NCBI GenBank assembly: GCA_024809215.1
Contig: JANUBW010000004.1
Location: 372,001-436,000, forward strand
Source of the DNA: Niastella sp. OAS944
GTDB lineage: Bacteria; Bacteroidota; Bacteroidia; Chitinophagales; Chitinophagaceae
Direction: 5' to 3'
Length of the DNA stretch: 64,000 nt
Of the stretch, positions 52,845 to 62,269 are shown piece by piece. The notes beneath the pieces were generated by a model that was not told where the DNA came from, made no database searches, and saw nothing but the letters and a program-made list of their open reading frames with translations. Both the position numbers and the translations under genes were made by a program. Position 1 is the stretch's first letter. Each line of letters opens with the position of its first letter.

Positions 52845-55800
52845 TTAGAAATCCACATTTGCGCCAAATACAAACTGGCGGGTTAAAGGCGTTGTTTCAC
52901 CACCGCCTCTTTCAGGATCATAATCCTTTAAGAAATGACTCTTTGCTTTTGTCCAGATATTATTACCGGTTGCATACAGGCGGATCTTTTCAGAAAACAC
53001 TTTTCTGGTGATCGATGCAGGCAGTGTATACGCCAGAGTTACTGTTTTTAATTTTATAAACGATCCATCAATAAAACTCAAAGAGTTGTAACCGGTATAA
53101 CCAGGATAAGCAGAAACGTTTGCTACACCCGCACGTGGACGGGGGAAATCATTGGTTGGGTTTTCAGGTGTCCAGTAATTGAATGATGCGATACCGTTAC
53201 CTGTTCCATTTACATTATAACGTGACCCCAAGAATTCGGCATTGATGGTTTGACCAAAACGGGCTATCACATAAATACCCAACTCAAATCCTTTATAGGT
53301 GAAGGTGTTTTGCAAACCGGCAAACCATTTTGGAACCTGTGCACCCAGGTATTGACGGTCGTTCGTTTGATCGATAGATGAATCACCATTCAAATCAGCC
53401 ACCCTGATGTCACCGGGCACATATGTATAGCCACCTACCTTGTAACGACTGGCTAATGCTTTGTCATCATTTTGCCAGATACCCAGTTTTTCATAGCTGT
53501 AAATGGCACTGATGGGCTTACCGATTATCAATGCATTGGTTTCGTCTTTAATAATGTTCTTACCATCTGTGAGCTTGGTGAGTTTTTCTCTTGCAACTGT
53601 ATACGTTAATGTGCTGGTCCATTTGAAGTCACGTTGGCTAACATTCACTGATGATAAAGAAAGTTCAATACCCTTATTTTCAGATTCACCTATGTTCTCC
53701 CATGTATATGAAAAACCGGTAGACTGAGGCTGCGGGCGTAAATACAGAATATCGGTGGTTGTTGATTTATACGCATCTATGCTACCAAAAATGCGGCTTT
53801 TAAACAAAGCAAAATCAAGACCTAAGTTAACCGTTCCGGTTTTTTCCCAACCCAGCGCTTTATTTGGTAAAAGACCATATTGAGCGCTAGTTGGCAAATA
53901 AAATGATGAGGGCGTTACCACATTACCTATTGTAGTACCTTGAAAAAGCACAAGGCTTTGCGTACCATATGGCTGTACCGAGGCATTACCTGCCACACCA
54001 TAGGTAGCTCTCAGCTTCAGGTTATTTACAAACCAGAAATCACGCATAAAATCTTCCTGGTGAATGTTCCAGCCTAAACCGGCAGATGGGAAGTAATCCC
54101 ATTTATTACCGTCTGCCAACCGCGACACACCATCTGCACGGAGTGAAGCCGTTAACAGGTATTTGCCTTTAAATGTATAGTTAAGGCGACCAGCCCAAGA
54201 AGTAGTGGTAGTTCTGGTAAGATTTGACCCTGTAATACGGCTACTTGTTTCCGATACACCAAGATTATAAAACTCATACGAAGACAATGGTGATCTTCTA
54301 CCAGTCAAAGATGAAGTTTCATCATCAGAACGGGTGATACTGGAAATAGCCTGAACAGTTATATTATGTTCGGCAATTTTTTTATTGTACGTAATAACAT
54401 TATCCCAGTTATAAAAACGGTTCAAACCATTGTCTATCTGGGCAATGTTTCCATTTGGTTTGGTAAATTGATCAAGCGTGAGCGAATCTTTAAACTGACC
54501 TCTTCTGCTCCACCCGAGCGTGGCGCCAAAACTTGACTTGAATGTTAAACCAGTGATAGGTGCATATTCAATATAAGCGTTGGTAGTAACGTTGCCTGCT
54601 ATCCTATTATCTTTAAAAGCACCCGGACGCTCATCTGTTAACGGGTTTATTTTAGTATTAGCTTTTGCTAAAGGAAACAGGTTAATTAAACCAGCATCGG
54701 TATACACATCTCCCAACGGCGTCATACCGTTTACCTGTGACATAGGGTCTTTACGGTTATTTGTATTGGTCCAGGTTAACTGCGTATATAAACCGGCTTT
54801 AAAAGAATTACTGATGCGCTGGTCAAAGTTCAAACGGGTATTGTAACGGGTGAAATCGTTTCCACGTAAAATACCTTCTTCTTTATAATAGCCACCAGAT
54901 AAAAATACTTTGGTTTTATCGCCGCCAGACTGAATAGAAATTGAATGGCTTTGCTGTTTACCAGTCCTGTTGATCTGGTCATACCAGTCAATCCATTTAT
55001 CTGCCTTGTATGCATCAATTTCAGCAGCATCGTACAGCACGTCATCACTGGCAGGTAATAGTTCCTTATTTGCTGCGCGATAGGCTTCACGTCTGAAGTT
55101 TGTATAGTCTTCGCCCATACGTAATTTGGGATATTGAGGAATACCATTCACGCCATAAAAACCGGTATACGAAACTTTAGGACGGTCTTTACCCCTTTTA
55201 GTGGTAACGAGGATTACGCCATTGGCACCCATCCATCCATAAATGGCGGTTGCAGAAGCGTCTTTCAATACTTCTACCGACTCAATATCGTTGGGGTTCA
55301 GGTCAGAAAGGTTTCCACCCTGAAAACCATCGATAACTACCAATGGAGCACTGTTAGCACCTGTCATACCGTTGGTAGTACCACTTAAGGTTCTGTTACC
55401 ACGGAGCTGGATAGTTATACCGGCGCCGGCGTTACCGCCAGTACGGTTGATATCCAAACCAGGAATTCTACCCTGTAATGCTTCACCAGCATTAAAGGTA
55501 GGCGTTGCAGTTACCTGACCGGGTTTTATAGAATAAACCGAACCGGTAAGGTCTCTTCTTTTAGTAGTACCATAACCTACTACTACCACCTGGTCGAGGT
55601 CGGCATTGTCGTAAGTCATAGCAACATTAATTTCAGTTTCGCTTCCAACTTTTACTTCTTTTTGTAAGAAGCCAACGAAAGTGAATACAAGAACTGAATT
55701 TTCTGAGGCAACAGGAATACGGAAAGTTCCTGCTACATCGGCGGTAACACTTACTCGAGTGCCCCACACATTTACGTTAACCCCGGGTAACGGATTTCCC

Positions 55801-55913
55801 GACGGGTCTTTGATCTTCCCTGTAACAACTCTTTCCTGCGCAATCAGGCTGGTGCAGAAAAGTAGCAAAAAAAACGCCATCAGGCATTTCAAGGACGACG
55901 GTTTTCCAATCAT
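52845..55913 (-). CDS. SusC/RagA TonB-dependent transporter, second locus
   Basis: Outer-membrane oligosaccharide importer, 1022 residues, signal peptide ending SLIAQ. Carboxypeptidase-regulatory-like domain (VTGKIKDPSGNPLPGVNVNV) at about 28-105, TonB-box region QVVVVGYGTTKRRDLTGSV near 108-126, plug with IESVEVLKDASATAIYGWMGANGVI, then the barrel ending VFGANVDF. No STN domain. It differs clearly from the transporter at 19817-23173, so the two loci import different glycans. Confidence 0.95.
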   Translation of the reverse strand: MIGKPSSLKCLMAFFLLLFCTSLIAQERVVTGKIKDPSGNPLPGVNVNVWGTRVSVTADVAGTFRIPVASENSVLVFTFVGFLQKEVKVGSETEINVAMTYDNADLDQVVVVGYGTTKRRDLTGSVYSIKPGQVTATPTFNAGEALQGRIPGLDINRTGGNAGAGITIQLRGNRTLSGTTNGMTGANSAPLVVIDGFQGGNLSDLNPNDIESVEVLKDASATAIYGWMGANGVILVTTKRGKDRPKVSYTGFYGVNGIPQYPKLRMGEDYTNFRREAYRAANKELLPASDDVLYDAAEIDAYKADKWIDWYDQINRTGKQQSHSISIQSGGDKTKVFLSGGYYKEEGILRGNDFTRYNTRLNFDQRISNSFKAGLYTQLTWTNTNNRKDPMSQVNGMTPLGDVYTDAGLINLFPLAKANTKINPLTDERPGAFKDNRIAGNVTTNAYIEYAPITGLTFKSSFGATLGWSRRGQFKDSLTLDQFTKPNGNIAQIDNGLNRFYNWDNVITYNKKIAEHNITVQAISSITRSDDETSSLTGRRSPLSSYEFYNLGVSETSSRITGSNLTRTTTTSWAGRLNYTFKGKYLLTASLRADGVSRLADGNKWDYFPSAGLGWNIHQEDFMRDFWFVNNLKLRATYGVAGNASVQPYGTQSLVLFQGTTIGNVVTPSSFYLPTSAQYGLLPNKALGWEKTGTVNLGLDFALFKSRIFGSIDAYKSTTTDILYLRPQPQSTGFSYTWENIGESENKGIELSLSSVNVSQRDFKWTSTLTYTVAREKLTKLTDGKNIIKDETNALIIGKPISAIYSYEKLGIWQNDDKALASRYKVGGYTYVPGDIRVADLNGDSSIDQTNDRQYLGAQVPKWFAGLQNTFTYKGFELGIYVIARFGQTINAEFLGSRYNVNGTGNGIASFNYWTPENPTNDFPRPRAGVANVSAYPGYTGYNSLSFIDGSFIKLKTVTLAYTLPASITRKVFSEKIRLYATGNNIWTKAKSHFLKDYDPERGGGETTPLTRQFVFGANVDF

Positions 55914-56291
55914 ACAACAGTTGTTTAAGATTTATGTTTTAACAATTGAGAGGAGCTAATTATAACCAAGGACCTACGTACAAGCCTACGCGTAAAGAGT
56001 TGGGGAGGACTTTGGTTTTCCGGATATTGCATAATAGATCACAAGAAACGGCCATAGGCCTGGTGAAACAATGTCTTTTCTTCCTAAAAAGATGGAACAT
56101 ATTACTATTTTATACGGAGTTACCCATATAACTATAATAATAAGTACATCCCATTGATATATACTTGCGATATGCGCATAGCCATATCATTATGGCAAGC
56201 CATATCGGTTTTTTACAATATGTAGAAACGATTATTTAATACAATAATGCATCTCTTTGTACGTTGGCAGCAATCGTTGTAGTTGTTATGG
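55914..56291. promoter_or_regulatory. 378-bp leader upstream of second susC
   Basis: Separates the glucuronidase-like gene stop from SusC. No gene. The part 56101-56240 is AT-rich with reiterated TATG/CATA words (GCGATATGCGCATAGCC, CATTATGGCAAGCCATAT) and starts with ATTACTATTTTATACGG, resembling elements at 24513-24531 and 17609-17626. It probably carries an internal promoter for SusCD. No exact promoter consensus was recognised. Confidence 0.4.
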
Positions 56292-59039
56292 TTACTTTTC
56301 AAATAACCAATCCAACGCACCGGCGTTTTCTGTAACGCCAAGCCCCGCATCTACGGTGGGGAGTGGATCATTATCACTTATAAAGCCTAATAATAAGCAG
56401 GAACCCTTTCCTAAAGTAAGTGTATGTGTCCCGGCTTGAAACGAAAATGAATGTATGTTTATTGCAGGGAATCCTTCTATTGCTATCGCATTTGCCACTT
56501 TTGTTTCGGCCTGCTTAAAGTCATCGGCGCTTGCGTCGATCTCTAAAGTAGGCTCTGGTAAATACGCACTGTTCTTTTCTGCAAAATAACCCACCAGGAA
56601 TTTTACCGGTTTTGTTGTTGTAAACGTCAATGAAGTTCCTTCTACCATTTGACGGCTCTGACTGTATTGCACACCCTGCAAGCCTGTCAATAATGCCGGC
56701 AGGTCATTGATCACCACAGTAACATCGGGCCACACCTGTGCATTCTTTTGTACCACATATGTTTTGATGTTCTCTGTTAATATTTGAACCGGCGCCGGCT
56801 TCAATGGCTTTAAACTAGCAATGCCATGGCCTGCACCCTGCTTCTTCAATACTTCAATATGCTTTTTAAAATTGTCTAACTCACGTTGATAGAACGGTAG
56901 TAATTCAACCCAGGTCTTGTTCGTTGCATTTTTTCCATTTACCGGTATCTTTCTTTGCTGCGTTTGCATACTGTTAGCATACAGGTACGTAGTATCGGTA
57001 CGCGCCGCAAGGTCGGAAAAATACCTGACACTTTTTTCTAATAATGGAACTGCCTGTTCCAAATCGGCCACATTATTTGAATATTTGAATTTCAACACCT
57101 GTATAGCCGCTCTTGCCTTCCAGGCATAGAACTGCGCCATCGACTGATAACAATACATATCATTCTTCAGGCGGTTGAATTCTTCGCGATTGGCGGTTAC
57201 ATAAGGCGCCGCCTTTTCAATAGACGCTACCGCATTTGACCCATGCACTATTATTTCATCGGCTACCTGTGTTGGCGTTTCGCCCACGTGCGGAATTTTG
57301 TTCGCTTCTTTATCGGCATACTCGATGATCATTTCACCGAGCGGACTTTCACTATTATATAATAAGGTAAACAAACCAAAACGCTTGGGGTCAATTAACT
57401 GGGTCATCAACATACCCAAAGTCATAGTTTGGCGGTTACCATCGGTAATACCGTAACGTCTTAATATCTTGGGCGAAATTTCACCGGAGTGCTCATACGC
57501 ATCTACAATGTTCTTTGCCTGCGCTGGTGTACAACCAAACTTGGAGGCCAGGCTGCCCGACCAGAAATCAATTTCCTGGTTACGATCGCGATTGCTTTTC
57601 CAGGCGTAACGCGCCCATGTTCTATACCAGATCCAGTCGCGCTCAATTTCCAGTAAACGGGGTGTACTTTTATCGGCTGTATATGGCCAATCCCAGTAAG
57701 AAGCCTGGGGATACAGGTGCAGTCCATTCGCTTCCATGATAGAGTGCATAGACTGCACGCATTTTTGTATAAAGTCGGGTGAACCGTAACGGAAAGGTTC
57801 GAGGTTAGCCAGGATGTGAATATTCTCTATTTGTACAGTTCCAATACGGCTTAAGCTGCGATGCAGTTCGGCCCAGGGCCCGCGTGGTTCATAAGTAGTA
57901 AGCGCTTCCCCATTGAACTTTGCTTCGGTATATAAATTCTTATAAATAGGCAACGCTTCCTTCATTACACGGGGAGCATCGGTATCGTGTGCACGCAATA
58001 CGATCGGCGGCTCATCTTTCTTACCCAGGATCTTCAACCCATCCTGCACACCGGGGATAATGGTCTTAACAAACCAATCCACATCATCCTGCCCTACCCC
58101 TTCCATGGCTTCACCCAATGCCACCATCAATCCTACGTTTGGATATTTGGCCACAAAAGCGGCTATTGATTTACGCGTGTAATCGGCAATCAATGGAATG
58201 ATTGGCCGGTTACGGTCCTGCGTTTTCATATTATGCTTTTCGGCAAATGGCTTCGATACAATGATATTATAGAACATTTGTATTACCCAAATACCGCGGC
58301 GGTCAGCTTCGGCAGTGAGGAAGGCAAATAACTCTTCATTCTTTTTAAAGGTAGCATCATCAACTTCTACTGCATATGGATACTCTGTTGTACGCACCAG
58401 CGATGCAAAGGGGTGGCCGTTCCACAAATACAATGAGTTCAGACGGTTGGCTACCAGTGAATCGAGGTACTGTACCCAAAGATTCTTATCATATAACCAG
58501 GGAAATGTTTCAGGTGTATAAGGATATTCATAAACCGTTCTGCCAGGTAAGTAGTAAGGCTTTTGTACACCTATACAGGTTCCGCGCAAAACCATTTCGG
58601 GTTTGTCGGTCAATGATAAACTGGCGGGAAGTATTTTGTTATTCGCTACCTGTTCGGCCAGTTCCATACAACCATACAAGGTACCTGAGGCATCGGTACC
58701 GGCTATAATTATTGCCTTGGCATTTCCCTTTATTGAAAAGCCTTCCTTACCCGTTGTATCGGGTGTGAGGCGTAAGCTGGCTACTGCTTTTTTCAGAAGC
58801 GCATCGTTAAAGTTACCGGCCACAATGGTAGTGCCGGTAGCAGATGGCTTCAGATCGGCTGAAACCACCACCTTATAACCTGCAGTGCGCAAAGCATTGG
58901 TAAGCTTTTCGGTGCCGTACTTTATCCTGGGTGAATTATTTGCGGTAACAATCGTAACATTTTTTTCCACGGGTTTGTCAGATGCCCAACTTGTGTTCAG
59001 GGTTAAAACACTTATAACCAGTACTAGGAAGCCTTTCAT
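56292..59039 (-). CDS. Large secreted alpha-glucuronidase/galacturonidase-like enzyme
   Basis: Predicted periplasmic glycosidase, 915 residues, signal peptide ending SWAS. Residues 25-150 resemble the GH67/GH115/GH20-type N-terminal alpha/beta domain (IVTANNSPRIKYGTEKL, AIIIAGTDASGTLYG). A TIM-barrel region (about 160-480) carries RGTCIGVQKPYYLPG, NRLNSLYLWNGHPFASL, EADRRGIWVIQMFYN, VGLMVALGEAMEGVGQ and YEPRGPWAEL; the Glu of LGEAME is a candidate catalytic acid. A helical domain and a C-terminal beta-sandwich follow. Related proteins are labelled alpha-d-galacturonidase in some annotations, as I recall, but I know of no CAZy family for them. Its place between SusC and uronate/rhamnose genes supports release of a terminal uronic acid. 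Family-level call inferred. Confidence 0.6.
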   Translation of the reverse strand: MKGFLVLVISVLTLNTSWASDKPVEKNVTIVTANNSPRIKYGTEKLTNALRTAGYKVVVSADLKPSATGTTIVAGNFNDALLKKAVASLRLTPDTTGKEGFSIKGNAKAIIIAGTDASGTLYGCMELAEQVANNKILPASLSLTDKPEMVLRGTCIGVQKPYYLPGRTVYEYPYTPETFPWLYDKNLWVQYLDSLVANRLNSLYLWNGHPFASLVRTTEYPYAVEVDDATFKKNEELFAFLTAEADRRGIWVIQMFYNIIVSKPFAEKHNMKTQDRNRPIIPLIADYTRKSIAAFVAKYPNVGLMVALGEAMEGVGQDDVDWFVKTIIPGVQDGLKILGKKDEPPIVLRAHDTDAPRVMKEALPIYKNLYTEAKFNGEALTTYEPRGPWAELHRSLSRIGTVQIENIHILANLEPFRYGSPDFIQKCVQSMHSIMEANGLHLYPQASYWDWPYTADKSTPRLLEIERDWIWYRTWARYAWKSNRDRNQEIDFWSGSLASKFGCTPAQAKNIVDAYEHSGEISPKILRRYGITDGNRQTMTLGMLMTQLIDPKRFGLFTLLYNSESPLGEMIIEYADKEANKIPHVGETPTQVADEIIVHGSNAVASIEKAAPYVTANREEFNRLKNDMYCYQSMAQFYAWKARAAIQVLKFKYSNNVADLEQAVPLLEKSVRYFSDLAARTDTTYLYANSMQTQQRKIPVNGKNATNKTWVELLPFYQRELDNFKKHIEVLKKQGAGHGIASLKPLKPAPVQILTENIKTYVVQKNAQVWPDVTVVINDLPALLTGLQGVQYSQSRQMVEGTSLTFTTTKPVKFLVGYFAEKNSAYLPEPTLEIDASADDFKQAETKVANAIAIEGFPAINIHSFSFQAGTHTLTLGKGSCLLLGFISDNDPLPTVDAGLGVTENAGALDWLFEK

Positions 59040-59111
59040 CAGATATTTGTGATTTATGAAATTTTTCGGTTTAGTATTCTTATATGTGCTTATTGGTCTG
59101 TATTTCCATCA

Positions 59112-59144
59112 GCATATTAGCACATTAGCATATTATCTCATTAA
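59112..59144. repeat. ATTAGCACATTAGC word array overlapping a gene end
   Basis: Degenerate copies of the ATTATCTCATTA/ATTAGCACATT word continue across the TAA stop (59125-59127) and the last five codons of the oxidoreductase gene. Same family and orientation as 12490-12526 and 30303-30340. Confidence 0.7.
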
Positions 59145-60186
59145 GCTTTACACCCCCCTTCTCACTCGATCTATACGCCGCTTCTACGCAAGCCATTGTA
59201 TAAATGCAATCTTCCACTGAGTTATCGGGTTTGGATATATTACCGGCAACAGTTTGCATCACCTGCTCCATACTACCTATAAAGGCATGTGGGAACCAGC
59301 TTCCTTCTATTGCCAGTGTTTTCCATTCGCCGGGTTCATTACCGGTAAAGGTTATATATTCAAACTGGTCTGCTACCCCATGCGGGTAATTCATTAGCAG
59401 TCCCAGATTTATTTTTATAGCGCCCTGTGTTCCCTCGAATTTTATATACGAGTGTTGGTGCTGCATACCAAATTTGTGGCAGTGATTGGTTATTATATTC
59501 GCCCGCACCATTTCGCCATAATCCATAATGATATTACTGCGAACAGATGCCAGCTGGCTCATTTCGGGGTGTTTTACCGTTTTGGCGTATATGCCAACGG
59601 GGTTACCCAGGAACGACCTTACCAAATCGATATAATGTATACTGTGATATAATATTTCTACACGTGGTGACTCATAAAGGAACGTCCATAAATGCCAGGG
59701 AGTGAAAACGTTCACGTTTATTTCAATATCGCATAACTGGCCCAGTGCGCCTTGTTGTATTAATTTTCTGGCTGCTTGTATAAACGGCGCATAGCGCAGT
59801 TGAAAGTTGATGGCTGCTACCAGTTGTTTATCGCGGGCAAATTGGAGAATGGCCTTTGCTTCCTGGTAATCATTGCCCATTGGTTTTTGTATAAGTACGG
59901 CCGAACCGGCGGGCAATTGTTCGAGCACTTTCATGACGGCTGAACCGGGCACTGCCACATCATATATCAACGGCGACAGGTTCAATCGCACAATATCTTC
60001 CATAGTGTCGAACACCAGGGGTATATCAAATTTTTCAGCAATGGCGTTGGCTTTTTCTTTATCAACATCGTATATGCCAGCAATATCGAAACCGGCCAAT
60101 TGATAGGCCGGCAAATGGGCATCGTTTACAATACCACCTGCGCCAATGATCACTATGGGTGCCTTATATGACAATGGTTCTTTCAC
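59125..60186 (-). CDS. Gfo/Idh/MocA family oxidoreductase
   Basis: Cytoplasmic NAD(P)-dependent sugar oxidoreductase, 353 residues, no signal peptide. The Rossmann motif VIIGAGGIVNDAHLP is at residues 12-26 and the catalytic-lysine motif IQKPMGND near 100. The C-terminal beta-sheet domain includes EILYHSIHYIDLVRSFLGNP, placing the conserved His of this family. The start appears to be GTG at 60186; no in-frame ATG lies upstream of the nucleotide-binding motif. It is 40 bp after RhaT. Likely oxidises or epimerises the sugar or uronate imported by the locus. Substrate unknown. The last codons are made of the gene-end word array. Confidence 0.85.
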   Translation of the reverse strand: MKEPLSYKAPIVIIGAGGIVNDAHLPAYQLAGFDIAGIYDVDKEKANAIAEKFDIPLVFDTMEDIVRLNLSPLIYDVAVPGSAVMKVLEQLPAGSAVLIQKPMGNDYQEAKAILQFARDKQLVAAINFQLRYAPFIQAARKLIQQGALGQLCDIEINVNVFTPWHLWTFLYESPRVEILYHSIHYIDLVRSFLGNPVGIYAKTVKHPEMSQLASVRSNIIMDYGEMVRANIITNHCHKFGMQHQHSYIKFEGTQGAIKINLGLLMNYPHGVADQFEYITFTGNEPGEWKTLAIEGSWFPHAFIGSMEQVMQTVAGNISKPDNSVEDCIYTMACVEAAYRSSEKGGVKLNEIIC

Positions 60187-60226
60187 TTGTAATATGAAAT
60201 GGTGACAAAACTACAATAAACAAAAA

Positions 60227-61264
60227 CTACAAACTGCCTAAGTAATTTCCATATGTTAAGGCAAGCACCGCTATTACCAGTATAACCAGGGCCAGCACAA
60301 GCGTAGCAATCGTTTTTTGGCGGCATTTCACCCATTCTTTCAGCAACAAACCAGCCACCGAGCTGAACAGTACAAGCATGATCATGTGTATAGCCCAACT
60401 GCTATATTGGTATTTTCCCATACGCACATGCCCCAGGCCATAAAAGAAGAATTGTGAATACCACAATATTCCGGTAAGACTGGCCATAACAAAATTAACC
60501 AGCAAGCGACTGCCAGGTTGTTTTTGCCGGTACTCGCCAAACGTTTTTTCTTTCCGGTGCAGGTATATACAATATATAAGGGTTGATACAAATGCTCCTG
60601 TATTTGAAAAAATGTAAATAATGTTGATCCTGAAATTACCGGCGCCATATTTCTCAGCCACTGCCGCTATGGGTTCTCCCTGATCGATAGAAAAGCCATA
60701 CACAGCCGATAGTACACCTGCCAAAAAGCAAAGGGGTAATCCTTTTGCCAGGGAAAACGTGTTTCCCATGGTTTGGCTTATTTTAAGATCATGTTCTTTA
60801 AACCTTCCGGCCACTCCACAACAACCGATGCCCATGGCGCCTATTATAATTCCGGCCATGATCCAGCTGGCGCCATTCTGACTAAACAATGCTGCCAGTT
60901 CACCATGTACCAACGGCGGCAATAAAGTTCCCAACACACAGGAAATACCTACTGCAATGGCATACGTGAGTGAAACACCTATATACCTGATGGCCATTCC
61001 AAATGCCGTTCCGCCTATTCCATAAGCTGCTCCGTAAACAAATGACTTTACCATGGCATCGGTTGGCGCTTCGTGCAGCACCTTTCCAATTTCGGGGATG
61101 GTTAGCCATGCAATTACCAGGGGGAGTAACAACCAACAAACTGCTGCCTGGGCAAGCCAATACGTTTGCCATGACCAATGCGCTACTTTTTTCTGCGGGG
61201 TATAACACATGGCTGCACAAGAGGCTCCTACTGAATGATATATGACTCCGGTTATTACTTCCAT
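60227..61264 (-). CDS. rhaT: L-rhamnose-proton symporter family transporter (RhaT)
   Basis: Inner-membrane permease of 345 residues with about ten hydrophobic helices. Sequence features typical of RhaT: GVIYHSVGASCAAMCYTP at the start, YGAAYGIGGTAFGMAIRYIGVSLTYA near 75-100, and GVLSAVYGFSIDQGEPIA near 180. In the context of an exo-glycosidase and sugar-catabolic genes it probably brings L-rhamnose or a similar monosaccharide into the cytoplasm. ATG at 61264. No kinase or rhamnose isomerase is in the window, so the downstream route is not the classical RhaABD set here. Confidence 0.85.
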   Translation of the reverse strand: MEVITGVIYHSVGASCAAMCYTPQKKVAHWSWQTYWLAQAAVCWLLLPLVIAWLTIPEIGKVLHEAPTDAMVKSFVYGAAYGIGGTAFGMAIRYIGVSLTYAIAVGISCVLGTLLPPLVHGELAALFSQNGASWIMAGIIIGAMGIGCCGVAGRFKEHDLKISQTMGNTFSLAKGLPLCFLAGVLSAVYGFSIDQGEPIAAVAEKYGAGNFRINIIYIFSNTGAFVSTLIYCIYLHRKEKTFGEYRQKQPGSRLLVNFVMASLTGILWYSQFFFYGLGHVRMGKYQYSSWAIHMIMLVLFSSVAGLLLKEWVKCRQKTIATLVLALVILVIAVLALTYGNYLGSL

Positions 61265-61302
61265 TGGTTAAAGCAACTCGTTATTATTGTTATTTGGACA
61301 AT

Positions 61303-61321
61303 AAAACGGCAAAAAGCCGTT
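61303..61321 (-). terminator. Weak hairpin between lactonase and rhaT
   Basis: 6-bp stem (61305-61310 with 61316-61321) with 5-nt loop, followed on the minus strand by TTTTATTGT. Could cause partial termination between the upstream CoA-transferase/lactonase genes and rhaT. Confidence 0.45.
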
Positions 61322-61382
61322 ACTATTTCACCGCACAACGATCAATTATTATATATTAATGCTTCTTTAATCGAAAATTAAC

Positions 61383-62228
61383 TTACAGATTATAAAAACT
61401 TACCGCATTGTTGTATACTACTTTTTGCACTGCTGCATCGGGTAATAAATTCGATAATACTTTTAAATACTGCTGCCAGGTTTGCTGGTAGCCGCCGGCC
61501 AGTAAAGCTACCGGCCAATCGCCGCCGCAAACACAGCGGTTCTCACCAAAATGCTCCAGCACAAATTCAATATATGGTTGAATATCTTCGGCGGTCCAGG
61601 CCTCCCCCTTTTTTGCACAGGTGCCCAAACCTGATATTTTAACATACACGTTCTTATGCGCTGCTGCTGCTTTCATAAGCTCACCCCATTCGCCAAAACG
61701 CTCGCCGCTTGCAATGGGTGGCTGGTTCATGTGATCGAGCATAAGCCGTAACTCAGGCACTTTATGCGCTACTTCCAACGCCGTTATCAAATGCTGCGGC
61801 GTTACGCCTACCACATCGTATGGCACATCATATGCTGCCAATACAGAAAGGCTTTGCGTTACGGTGGGCTGTAACAGCCATTGCGGATCCGGTTCATCGT
61901 GGATCTGATGGCGAACTCCTTTGAAATAAGGATTGCCCAGGTATTCTTTAAGAGCGGTTGCAGTGAAGGAAGGATCTTTTAACGGCATCCAGCCAACAAC
62001 TCCTTTTATCCAGTCGGTTGCATTGGCAACCTGCAACATCCAATTGGTATCTTCAAAATTACCGGCGGCCTGCACCAGCACCCCACCGGTTATAGCGGTG
62101 TTCTTTTGCTCAGCCTCCAGCTCTTCTATTTTATAACTACGGTTAAGAATCGATGTATCATTCTGTAACCAATCGTACTCAGCTTTTTCTAAATTCCATA
62201 CGTGAACATGTGTATCAATGACTTCCAT
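61383..62228 (-). CDS. Amidohydrolase family lactonase (L-fucono/L-rhamnono-lactonase-like)
   Basis: Cytoplasmic TIM-barrel metal hydrolase, 281 residues from the ATG at 62228, which gives MEVIDTHVHVW with the HxH metal ligands at residues 6 and 8. The upstream ATG at 62267 adds 13 residues before this motif and is less likely. Other features: GVLVQAAGNFEDTNWML, GVRHQIHDEPD, LMLDHMNQPP and CGGDWPVALLAGGY. Members of this COG3618-type family hydrolyse sugar lactones such as L-fuconolactone or 2-pyrone-dicarboxylate. In this locus it would open the lactone produced by a sugar dehydrogenase. It follows the CoA-transferase by 41 bp. Confidence 0.8.
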   Translation of the reverse strand: MEVIDTHVHVWNLEKAEYDWLQNDTSILNRSYKIEELEAEQKNTAITGGVLVQAAGNFEDTNWMLQVANATDWIKGVVGWMPLKDPSFTATALKEYLGNPYFKGVRHQIHDEPDPQWLLQPTVTQSLSVLAAYDVPYDVVGVTPQHLITALEVAHKVPELRLMLDHMNQPPIASGERFGEWGELMKAAAAHKNVYVKISGLGTCAKKGEAWTAEDIQPYIEFVLEHFGENRCVCGGDWPVALLAGGYQQTWQQYLKVLSNLLPDAAVQKVVYNNAVSFYNL

Positions 62229-62269
62229 AGCAATCGGTTTAGTATCGGCTAATGAATTAAGTTGCAAAG

